A stretch of DNA of 64,000 nucleotides, taken from Vitrella brassicaformis. Lineage: Eukaryota > Sar > Vitrellaceae. The position numbers and the translations under genes are program-made. The stretch's first letter is position 1. Each line of letters opens with the position of its first letter. Of the stretch, positions 13,001 to 22,296 are shown piece by piece. The stretch spans positions 17,409-81,408 of the forward strand of contig CDMY01000327.1 of NCBI GenBank assembly GCA_001179505.1, written 5' to 3'. The notes beneath the pieces were generated by a model that worked only from the letters and a program-made list of their open reading frames with translations, was not told the DNA's origin and searched no databases.

Positions 13001-15619
13001 CGCACTCGCCACCCGTAGGCGCCGCCGTTGTCTCCCCTGGCGCGAGAGTGGTGACCTCGACTCCACTGTACGCCGCCGCCTCCTCGAAGGGCACACATGC
13101 CGGCACTTGTGGGATGCCGTTGACAACCTCGAGATCGGCGCCCTCGCCAACAAAGTTGCCGTCGCTGAGACATGTCAGGGTGATCTGCTCGACGTCGAAA
13201 TAGCCCAAGAATCGCTGCGAGGAGTCTGGGCATTTGATGGTGTAGTTCTGGCCCTCATTGATGAAGCGGCTAATGGGGGTGACGCCTCTGCGTGTCGACA
13301 CAGGGATCTCGGGCCCCTCACAGTCGCCCTGACAGTCGCCCTCATCAAAGTTGCAGTCTCCTGCAACATTGCATGGCGTCTCACAGTTGAGGTTCCCCAG
13401 CTCCCACAACTCACAACCGGACGCGCACTCTGAAGAATACAAACAATAGTCGGGTATGGCCCATATGCGATCTCTTTATTGTGAGTCCTAACATGTACCT
13501 TCACACAGGCCGCAGGTTCTCCTGCATGCGTCCTGTATGCGCGCCTCCGGCGGTACGCTTTCCGGGAAATCCAGCCCGAATTGTTTTGCAAGATCCATCA
13601 GGAATTCGGCGCACTCGGCCGCAAGGAGCATCTGCTCGCATGTAAAGCCGCCAGACAGTGACGCGACGTCGGGATCGTCTTCACACTGTGTTCCAGCTGA
13701 GGAGCGAAAAGTCAGACGTGAGCAGTCGACAAGTCGAGGAGCTCGAGCGTACGGCATCTGAGTTGGTTGCAGACTTGTCGCTCCTTGAGACTCGAGGGGC
13801 AGGGTCGCCCGCCCTCTTCGGGTGGTGTCTGCACACATGCATATGCGATGCATATCCGATGCATACACCCACGTGCTACCAATCGACCTTGCTGTTTCCT
13901 CCTCGCCGACCTGAATTTGTCTCGTTCGGACCTGCTGTCCATAGCTTCCGCTGGCAAAGCAGGTGGCGGAGCATTCACTCCAGTCAGACCACGCAGACAC
14001 GACGCAGTCACGGGGAGGAGCTGAATGAATGACAGGACGAAGAATACAAGTACAGAAGGAGAGTCGTGTGGCATGCCCGTGACCCACCGCAAGTGTCAGT
14101 GTTGCACGCGAGTGTTTCCTCGAATGGCGGACACGGCAGGCCACCGGCACACGGAGGAGTCTGAGAAAAAAGGAAAACGCTCGCAGATGATAGATCAGTG
14201 TCCAGTGTGTGGACTCGATGTTTTACCGATACGGTTCTTGTTCTGTTTTTCGAGCCCCCTCCGCAGGCCTTTGTGCACGTTGACCAAGCGCTCCATTGCG
14301 TCATCACACATTCAGAGAAAGTACAATCAGTCGCTGACGTGATATGATCAGAACACAGAAAAGCGTGAGACAGCGAGGGCGGTGGGACAAATATTCGATT
14401 CGTGTCTCTCACCGCAGCTTGTGAGTAGGCATTCTCTTGTGTCTTCGAGAGGGTCGCAAGACGCTCCCTCGAATTTAGCTTCGCTCACAACGCTTCTTGT
14501 CCGCCGTTCAGTGCCCAGGTCACATGTGTTAGAGCACAGACTCCACTCACCCCACTCGCTAGGAACACAATCCACAGCTGAGACATAACAAAAGGAAGCT
14601 CTTAAGCGCTGATGCGTCTGTGTGTTCTTCTCATGTGTTTCTCCCTTCAAGTGTCTCTCCTCACGGCAAGGAACATCCTCGTTGCAATCTTCTCGCTCTT
14701 GGAGCAGAGGACATGCACGGCCATTGTTCCTCGGAAGCTCCTGACGGACGAAAACAGAGGTAAGCCGATAGCTCGTCCCTTTAAATGATCATTCGTACGC
14801 GTATGTCTCGCTCTCTGAATGCGCTGCCGGGTCCGTTGCAGGAGACCGAGCATTCACTCCACTCGTTCCACTCGCTGACCACACAGTCCTTGTCTGACGA
14901 TAAGAAAGATGACGGACTCGAAGACAGACGGAATGTTCCTTCTCAATGTCTGCGTACCGAAACAGTCTCCTCCGTCGAACTGACAGTCCGGATTGTAGCA
15001 CTCCTCCTCACACTTGCCGTTGTCGAGGAAATACAGCGCACAACCGGGCGCGCATGCTGTAGTGGAAAACAGCCGAAACACCTTGTGTTGTTCGTGGACA
15101 GCATATCTATCTTGCTTTTGTCTCACTTCTGCACAGTCCGCAGCTAGCCGGGCATACGTCTGCCACCCGTGCATTCTGCGGCACACCCTCGGGCAAGGAA
15201 GAGGGCGCAACCTCCACGCCAGGAAGCTCAACATCAATATTCAAGAGGTCCCTCAACAGCTCAGAGCACCCCAGCGGTCCAAGATTGGTGGCAAGAACTG
15301 CACAACTCTGGCCCAGCTCCTGCACCTCGGGCATATCCTTGCATGCTATTTCTCCGCCAGTGGAACCGCCCGTGCCGCCACCGGTCGTGTCCTTGGGTTC
15401 CTGTTGAGCAATCAGGTTAGGATCTGAGAAGACGGGAGGAAAGCCAGGAACAGGCGGCGCAGGGGGCGCAGGGGGCGCAGGAGGAGCAGGAGGGACCGGG
15501 AAGAGGCCGCCGAAGGGATCACCTCCTCCGAAAAGGCCCTGGGCGCTCGAGAGAGCCACAAGGGACAGGAAAATTGCCGCAAGCTGAACAAGACGAGTAG
15601 CAAACCTTCCCTCGTGCAT
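7049..15619 (-). CDS. LNR-A: giant type I membrane protein with LNR, TSP1, ShKT-like and sushi-like modules
   Basis: Seventeen exons join in phase, giving about 2,492 aa: 15127-15619, 14958-15056, 14799-14893, 14665-14740, 14413-14577, 14227-14333, 14088-14160, 13911-14020, 13753-13828, 13499-13696, 12125-13429, 11478-12049, 9852-11416, 9178-9777, 8759-9107, 8010-8703 and 7049-7949/7950. The start MHEGRFATRL was chosen because a signal peptide follows (LAAIFLSLVALSSAQG). Order of modules: ShKT-like Cys module (ending CPASCGLC), Lin-12/Notch repeat (CAPGCALYFLDNGKC...DGGDC), four TSP1 repeats (for example DCVPSEWGEWSLCSNTC), ShKT, LNR, several ShKT-like modules, a long Cys-rich region, a third LNR (YIGDGQCDAVC...DGGDC), sushi-like pairs, one membrane span (VWLYLCIVFAIIFVGAAYAY) and a basic, Ser/Pro-rich cytosolic tail ending RPPV. 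Likely a cell-surface adhesion or receptor protein; the ligand is unknown. Its paralogue LNR-B lies inverted at 29.0-39.4 kb. Confidence 0.85.
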
Positions 15620-15826
15620 CCTTGATGCGAGATGGGCGGAATGTCGGGGAGGGAGGGAAAAGATCGCTCTTGGCCCCACGGCAGCCCCCATCTCTCCCTC
15701 CCCCCCCCCCTCTCGGAATACTACGACATTGAGACCGCGTAGGCCTACGGTGAACGTGAGAAGCTTCGACAGACAGACCCCCACTCGGATTCCCCATCGA
15801 TTCGAATTCTCGTTCTCCTGACTGTC
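15620..15826. promoter_or_regulatory. Shared divergent promoter region of LNR-A and the MGALC micro-protein
   Basis: Only 207 bp separate the LNR-A start codon (minus) from the ATG of the small plus-strand gene, so both 5' UTRs and promoters must lie here or overlap the genes. A run of C on the plus strand (about 15700-15712) is the only obvious feature. The AGGGTTT element found upstream of five other genes is not present. Confidence 0.5.
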
Positions 15827-16118
15827 ATGGGTGCCCTTTGCGGCAAAGGGGGCAGGGACGATGACGATGTGGACATCCCGGACAACAAGTTTGCGAGAAT
15901 GGCTTATCGGAAAGCCACCAAGATGAAGCCGAAGCCCAAAGACGCCGACGAGGGGCCCAGGAGAGACGAAGAAGGTGTGTCGAGAAGAAATGCTGCACAG
16001 AGACGACTGCTGGATGTGCGTCTGTCTATATGATCATTTTGGTGCAGCTAAGGCGGTTGAATCAAATCCAGCAACCGAAGAGAAGGGAGAGGGAGAAAAG
16101 CGGGTCGGTTTCGCTTGA
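15827..16118 (+). CDS. Small putative N-myristoylated protein (72 aa)
   Basis: Two exons, 15827-15974 and 16048-16118, join in phase (GAAG then CTAAGG) across a 73-nt GT-AG intron. The product is 72 aa. It begins MGALCGKGG, a good N-myristoylation signal (Gly2, small residue at position 6) with Cys5 as a likely palmitoylation site, so it is probably anchored on the inner face of a membrane. The rest is highly charged: an acidic DDDDVD stretch, a basic K/R-rich stretch (YRKATKMKPKPK), then an acidic tail ending KRVGFA. No known domain was recognised. It is transcribed divergently from LNR-A with 207 bp between start codons, which invites the idea of co-expression, but a functional link is only inferred. 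It could also be an annotation artefact, although the splice and stop fit well. Confidence 0.6.
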
Positions 16119-17955
16119 CACAGGCCCTGCACTGTGTACTGGTGTGCCCTTCCTCTTGCTGGACTTTTTGCATTGTCGTGAGCTGAACGTCACCTTTGCA
16201 AAAACACAATGACAGAATCGACCCGCTGCGTTTGTCTTCTCGACTCATGTCATATCATAAGATTGCTCGATACGAACCGATGCTTGGGCGGCCGTTATCG
16301 CCCGTTCATGTATCTTAACTTCTATTACATGAAGAATGCACATGGTGTGAGTCAGAATGCCAACCAGTGGCTGTCTGTCTGTGTGTACATATCTGTCTGT
16401 CTGTCTGTCTGTCTGCCAGGTAGTCTGTCTCTTCCTCAACCAGTCAGCACCTCGTTCAAGTGGCCATGTGTGTGAATTGAAAGGGAGTTACCGATGTGAT
16501 CAGTTGACTTCATGGACACAATGCAAGCGGTCCAACCGCTCACCGGGGCGTGACATTGACAGATCCGACCTGGCAAATGCATTCATGCGTTCATCATGAA
16601 CCCCGCAAATGTGTCCGTATGTACATGACGTATGAATCTGTCTCAGCCACGATTCCCATCAATCATCCGGCCATCCGTACATTGATGTATAGAGATAGAG
16701 AGACCTTTGCAGCCATCCTCGTATCAGTCGGTCCACACATACCCGCACCCTCTAACACCTCGGAGGGTCGCCATACCGTGGTGGTGGACTACGGATGTGT
16801 ATGCTATGGTGGTGTGCTCTATGTGTATGCTATGGTGGTTGTGTGCTCTGTGTGTATGGTGTGGAGCCTCCTTTTCCTTCTGTTGACGAGGGTCTTACCA
16901 CGGACCCAACGAAAGCTAATACAGACCTATGGAAACCAAGACAACCACGTACACCAACCATGTGCACTGTTGCCTACCGACCTTCTCTCTTTGCCTACCG
17001 TGAATTCATCGTAGACCTGTTGAGATCATACTGTTCTGTTGGAAACCGCATGGCATGGGTGCTGAGGAACCGCCGCCACTGACAGAGGCAACACATTGCC
17101 GTGGCAACGAGCGGCTGTGCGCACCTGCAGCTGCCAGATCCACCAGATCCCTCCACTCCTGGCTCACTGCATACGGAGACACACAGCATGGGTGACATCC
17201 ATATAGCTACGCTGGCGCCGCCTACAAAGTCCAACGAATACTAAACAGCTGAAACACGGACAATTTGTGAGTATGTGTGGGCTCTGTGCGTACCGTCTGG
17301 TTTACGGGCTGCTGCTTGGGAGCCTGTTCGCCGAACCACCAGAAGCCACTACACCTCTGACAAAACCAAAACACAGACATACGTGCGTGTCGGACGCGTT
17401 CCAATATTGACGCGTTCCATCCGATGTGTTGTATTGGAGGAGGAAGTGAAGAGTTTCGTCCCCACTGGTCGGCTTTGTACACTTCAACCAGCAGGCCTTT
17501 GACCATGCCGCCCACCTGCTTCGGCGCGAAACACCTGCCAACACACCCACCCACACACCCGTACCACGAAACCTGAAAGAAATCCCACATACCGACGCTG
17601 CCATAGATGTGATGAATAGATGGATGCACCACGTAGCTCCTTCCCTCTACGCGCTTACCATCACCTGTCAACGTGGTGTCGGTCCTGGTCGGCTGACGGA
17701 AGGTAAAGAACACGAAAGGATTCGGAACTCGCATGCCAGTCCAACTCATTCGTCCGTCAGCAGCAGCGGCTTCGAGAGCAGCGTCTGCAGGCGTGCGAGC
17801 TTGGGGGTTCCCACTTGTGAAAGAGATCCTTGTCGCCTCGAAATGAGTAGGGAGGGAATCTCCGATGGGTGAGGTGGGAGGAAATAGGTTTCGGCATCCT
17901 GTATTCATGTATCTGTGTTGTTGCAGGACCCGATGATGGTTCATTGACGGTGTTG
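16119..17955. other. Spacer of about 1.8 kb, possible weak minus-strand gene
   Basis: Most of this stretch has no supportable gene. There are (TCTG)n and (TGTG)n tracts near 16375-16425 and short repeated TGTGTATGCTATGGTGGT-type runs near 16795-16860. A minus-strand open frame lies at 17222-17944 and is listed separately with low confidence. The 3' UTR of the small plus gene and the promoter of the S74 gene should be at the two ends. Confidence 0.45.
17222..17944 (-). CDS. Possible hypothetical gene fragment (weak)
   Basis: An open frame of 240 codons with segments that look protein-like (for example NPFVFFTFRQPTRTDTT and EVYKADQWGRNSSL), but with no similarity to a family I recognise. It probably includes introns: a GTATGT donor follows codons for HIYGSV, and a CAG acceptor precedes the QVGGMVKGLLVEVYKADQW segment, but the phases do not settle into one model. 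It could be an orphan gene, or chance coding capacity in GC-rich DNA. The start is unresolved and would sit almost at the S74 gene start on the other strand. Confidence 0.2.
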   Translation of the reverse strand: MNHHRVLQQHRYMNTGCRNLFPPTSPIGDSLPTHFEATRISFTSGNPQARTPADAALEAAAADGRMSWTGMRVPNPFVFFTFRQPTRTDTTLTGDGKRVEGRSYVVHPSIHHIYGSVGMWDFFQVSWYGCVGGCVGRCFAPKQVGGMVKGLLVEVYKADQWGRNSSLPPPIQHIGWNASILERVRHARMSVFWFCQRCSGFWWFGEQAPKQQPVNQTVRTEPTHTHKLSVFQLFSIRWTL

Positions 17956-20900
17956 ATGGTGTGGCAGTTCTTTCTATTTCTCTTCACATTTTTTTCCTCT
18001 GTAGCATCATGGTACGTCTGCCTGGCATCTGACGGTCTTTCGTCCATTGGAATTTTTGCCATGCAACGTGTCTGATGTGTGCAGGGTCCTGGTAGGAAAG
18101 AGCGGCGAGCTTACTTTCCTCGGGCCTCTCGATATCGGTGAGCCAGCCAGTTTGAAGGCTGCTGATGAGGAAACAAAGGTGCTTGTGCGGTTTCATGCAG
18201 ACCCGTCCAATGCAGACCGGGCGCAGATATCATTCAGGTCGCTGGGTGTCAAGAAATGGCTCGTCTACCTCGAGGATCTGGTATGAAAGGACGCATGATG
18301 TCCACATATGAAATTCCCATATAGACGGTTCTGGTGTCTGTGCATGGCCCTTTGCATTCAGTCGCCCGCCAACGCATTGGACGGCGAGCCGGATTTCGCC
18401 ATTGGCAGCAAAGGTAAGAAGCAATGAATAGAGAAACTCACAATACGGCCTCTCTCCTTCGTCCCACAGAATCGGGGGCATTCATTGTATTGGATAGCTA
18501 TGGAGGGGCTGCTTTTAATACCACACTATCCGTGCGAGACTCTTCCATCATTGGCGGCGGGCTGTCAGTCTATCAGCAAGCTCACATGGGTGGAGAGCTT
18601 TCCGTGCAAGGCGTAAGTCTTTTGGGGTCCACTCTTTCTATCTTCGATACCTCCTTCTTCGGCAGCACACTGTCTGTAAGAGGCATCAGCCAATTAGGAG
18701 GAGGACTAACCGTCGCCGATCATGCCGACTTCGGCAGCTCCCTCTCGGTCCATGAGTGGACAAACCTCGGATCGACCTTATCCATCTTCGACACCGCCAC
18801 CTTCGGAAGCTCTCTATCCGTTCGGGGCATCTTGAAGGTCGGGTCAAAGCTTGAGGTTTTCGGCGAGACTACTCTTGGCAGTGTGCTGTCCATTGCTGGT
18901 GATGCAATCGTCGGGAACACGTTGTGCGTCATCAGTTTTACCAAAATGGGAAGCTCTCTTTCAGTCTACGAATCGGCGGTCCTCAATTCTATTCTCTCTG
19001 TCCGCAGCTATGCACTCTTAGGTAGCAGTCTTTCACTGACGAGCTTCGCGTTGCTAGGGAGCTCTCTTTCGGTCGGTGGCGTCTCGCATTTTGGATCCCC
19101 CGTGTCGATCTTTGATATGACAACAATTGGAAGTGCTCTCTCAATCCACCACTTTACGCATGTGGGAGGGGCTTTATCTGTCTTCGGCCGATTGGATGCT
19201 GACTCTACACTCTCCGTTAGAAGAAATGCGGTCATTGGCGAAACATTATCGGTCGACTCATTCGTTCGTTTCGGGTCTTCACTCTCTATTTTCGGGATGG
19301 CGCGGTTCGGAGCTAGTTTGTCTATCTTCGATTTTTCGTTGGTAGGAAGCTCTCTGTCTGTTCGATCCTTTCATCGATCAGGATCAAGCTTGTCGGTTTT
19401 TGGGGCTACAAGACTTGGCTCATCACTATCAGTGGTGGATTTTGGTGTTTTTGGGGCTTCCTTGTCGGTGTTTGGTATTGCAACGCTCGGAAGTGCTCTT
19501 TCGGTCCTCGATTACGTGGGGCTGGGGAGCAGTTTGAGCGTGGGGAGCTTCGTTCAGCTGGGGAGTTCGCTATCACTGAGATCATTCGCGAGAATGGGTG
19601 ACACTTTGTCGGTGTTCGGCTTGGCCCGTCTCGCCAGCACCCTGTCCGTATTAGACTACGTGTCTTTGGGCAGTTCTTTATCTGTCCGTCAGTTTGCATA
19701 TCTCGGCAGCACGTTGTCTGTTGAAGACTCATCGACATTCAACAATGTTGAAATCCGGGGCACTTTGAATGTCGTGAGTGGAGCGACCCTTAATCTACAG
19801 GCTGGATCGACATTCGTACTCGATTCTAGCAGTCCAGGGGCGGTCACAATCGATACAGATGCTTGCAGTGTTATCCACGCCAGCGGCTGCAATAGTTCAT
19901 CAGATAGACGACTGAAAACGCTTATTCAGCCAGTGGAAGGTTATCTGTCCTGGGCTTCCCGTTCTGGGCGGCATCACGTCTCGAGAAGCAAACGGAACCT
20001 TTCGGCTGTCTCGTCGAGGGATCGTGATAGCGTCGAGCATCTTATCGACAGGTTGCGCCCCGTCAAGTTCGAATGGAAACAGGTACACATACACCTCGTC
20101 AAGAAGCATCACAAATGGGTTATGCTTTGCAGCCTCACGAAGGCATCAAGAGATCCAATAGAGTGCACTTCGGCCTTATAGCGCAAGTCAGCATGCCCTT
20201 GTCAATGACCGAATATCCCATTCGTCACTTTCCTCTGTCTTCAGGATGTGGCAACTTTGTTGCCTGAGGTTGTTTCAAAGGAACCCAGGACAGGCACACT
20301 GAGGATTCGCTATATGGTGCGTACACGCGATGAACAAGAAATTACGTCAAGATGGAAACTATGTTTGTTGCTGCTCGTGCCTGTCAGGACTTCATTTCGA
20401 TTCTTTTGGAGAGTGCCAAGCAGCTTCATCGGCGCTTCCGGGTATATGCATTGCATGAACGGGATCGGGGTCATTCATTGCTTGTCTCTTGTTTCAGGTG
20501 TTAGAGCGACGAGTTGCAAGCCTCGACTTCCCCAATCTGGACCCATATTCTAATATCACAACTACTGCACGACTACATAGTGGCCCACCAGTGAACAGCC
20601 TCAGCAGCCTCAGCGTGCCTCTAGAGGCCCTCTACTCACTCTTTACAAGCGAGCCTCTGTCTTCTATCGCAAGCAACAGCACCCGCCTATCTCGAAGTCA
20701 TCCGTCAGTCCATTCACTTGGGCATCGTCTCAAGAGAGCAGCATTAGACCTCAAGAATGTCCTCCAACAGGAGGTAAGACATCTCCGGGCTTCTGTCGAA
20801 GCCGACAGACAGTATACAGTGGCGCAATCGGGTGTCTTCCGCCGGCTACGAGCTGTCGAGAAACGAGTGCGCGTCGTTCAGCAGGCCATTAGAAGTACGG

Positions 20901-21286
20901 AGGCTGCCCTCAGGCGACGTGAGAAGAAACTATTCTCCCACACATGGCCACCAAGGAGGATGCTACCCTCTATCCCCGCGGTTAGACAGTCTGCAGCAGA
21001 GAGGATGGACGCACATGAGAGTGACCATGAGGTGGATTCCCTAAGACGGAAGATTGAAGATATGGGGGCTTCCACAGCGAGAAGAATCAACGACATGGCG
21101 CGGCGCCATGAGGAGGCCATCAAGCTACACCAGGAAGAAATCCGGCTGCTCAAGGAGCAAAATAGACGTCAAGATGAGGAGATTCGGCTGCTCAAACAAC
21201 AGCTGCAGCGTCCTCTCGCCGGACACGCATCCTCTACTCGAGCCCCAAGAGACGAAGACTATACACTGATAGAGGCACCACGCTGA
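17956..21286 (+). CDS. Secreted 12-residue-repeat protein with C-terminal Peptidase_S74 chaperone domain
   Basis: Eight exons join in phase (17956-18011, 18085-18280, 18362-18413, 18470-20082, 20133-20186, 20245-20316, 20388-20441, 20498-21286), giving about 961 aa. The start begins a signal peptide (MVWQFFLFLFTFFSSVAS). Residues about 20-110 form a small unknown domain. Residues about 112-520 are 34 back-to-back 12-residue repeats of the type GSSLSVxxFxxL, which should fold as a regular beta-solenoid. Then comes a Peptidase_S74 (endosialidase intramolecular chaperone) domain: SSDRRLKTLI, LRPVKFEWK, VHFGLIAQ, DVATLLPEVV. The Ser of SSDRRLK is the expected self-cleavage site. The remaining C-terminus of about 260 residues has coiled-coil character (EEIRLLKEQNRRQDEEIRLL). 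S74 domains trimerise and release phage tailspikes and also occur in some eukaryotic proteins. A secreted or surface fibre is likely; the ligand is unknown. Confidence 0.88.
18499..19722 (+). repeat. 34 consecutive 36-bp coding repeats (12-aa GSSLSV motif)
   Basis: Counting from codon 18499, the reading frame consists of 34 units of exactly 36 bp with no insertion or deletion, each ending in L-S-V or L-S-I (a few L-T-V, L-C-V, L-E-V, V-S-I or L-S-L). DNA of neighbouring units is diverged, so the period is preserved at the protein level and not by recent slippage. Consensus: two hydrophobic positions, small residue, G-S-S-L-S-V. Confidence 0.92.
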
Positions 21287-22114
21287 CGCGATGTGACGGC
21301 ATGTGTCTTGTGTGTGATATACATTCTATAACCCTTTCTCTGAAGCTTCTTTGTGCTCTTTCTATTCTTCTGAAAAGACAAAGTGTACGAATGAAGTATA
21401 AGGATGTTGTCAATCCTTCATCTCCCATTTCGTAGCACTGCCGCAGTGTCAAGCCATGAACATGGTTTGCAGACAGCACTGTGCCAACCTTTATGGTTGA
21501 GTACAAACTGAGCACCCAGTGGGAGGGACGCCGCAGAAGAGAGTCAAGCGTCGGCCCTCGGCATATCCGCTTCCCTGTCTGCTTGTTTGTGTGTGTGTGT
21601 GTGTGTGTGTCACGGGCCACATTTAGCTATGCTGGCCAGGGTCGTCTGCTGCTGGTCATCAAGGACCATACGGACCCGGACCCCCCGATCCATACAAGGT
21701 CAAGAGTGCCGTCTGTGTTCAGACGGCACGATTTTCACAGGTGGATGGCACCCACACATGGGACAGTCACCCAGTCCTTCATCCGGCAGGCATGGCAGTG
21801 GACCAATGCAGGCGGCCCGCACTCAATCTCAGGCCTCTCCGTCGGGTACCTCCGTCAGACGGCCAGGCAGCCATCGCAGCTGCTGCACCTACCTGCTGCA
21901 AGTGCTGCAGATGTTTCCCAGCGGCATGAGTGCACTCGTTTCAGTTGACCTCTCTCTGTGTTCTGTGGGTGTGCATGTCTCTCTAGGTGCGCGTCCTTCC
22001 TTCGACATGTCCGGCACATGACTGCATAAGTGCCGTGTGCCTCACAGCTGTGTGTACATGTTTGTGACGACAAATCGATGAATGTACCAGCTTGTTTCTG
22101 TGGGTGAAGGTGGT
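21287..22114. other. Spacer with a possible small Cys-tailed reading frame
   Basis: This spacer separates the S74 gene from the LYCHOS-like gene. A (GT)n tract at about 21587-21610 looks like the 3' end of an intron: it is followed by TTTAG at 21626 and an open frame 21627-21929 on the plus strand, which encodes a Pro/Gly-rich segment and ends CCKCCRCFPAA before a stop. That would be consistent with the last exon of a small gene, but no start or upstream exon could be fixed. Otherwise nothing is seen. Confidence 0.3.
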
Positions 22115-22138
22115 CAAGGGTTTGGGTTACAGGGTTTT
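22115..22138 (+). promoter_or_regulatory. Telo-box-like element upstream of the LYCHOS-like gene
   Basis: AAGGGTTTGGGTTACAGGGT and following Ts, three GGGTT blocks, about 160 bp upstream of the ATG at 22297. Closely similar elements lie upstream of four other genes in the window. Confidence 0.5.
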
Positions 22139-22296
22139 CTAAGCTTGCATTGTCGAGGTCCCTTGAGAAGAGCCGCAGAAGAGAATTCATTCATTCATAG
22201 CGAGGAAGCTCTTCTGTCTACCTGGCGTCGACAGATCTGCGAATGTGAAGCATCCCAGCTATACTTCATCTCGGCTGGATCCAGCAAAAAGAGGCG

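Noticed and set aside
17956-21286. Recent phage insertion carrying the S74 domain
   Set aside because: The gene has eight exons with introns inside the S74 domain, a eukaryotic signal peptide and no phage-like neighbours, so it is a resident gene even if the domain was acquired long ago.
22115-22138. GGGTT repeats as an interstitial telomere insertion
   Set aside because: The motif is a short fixed element of about 24 bp that recurs at similar distances from start codons; a telomere relic would be longer and randomly placed.
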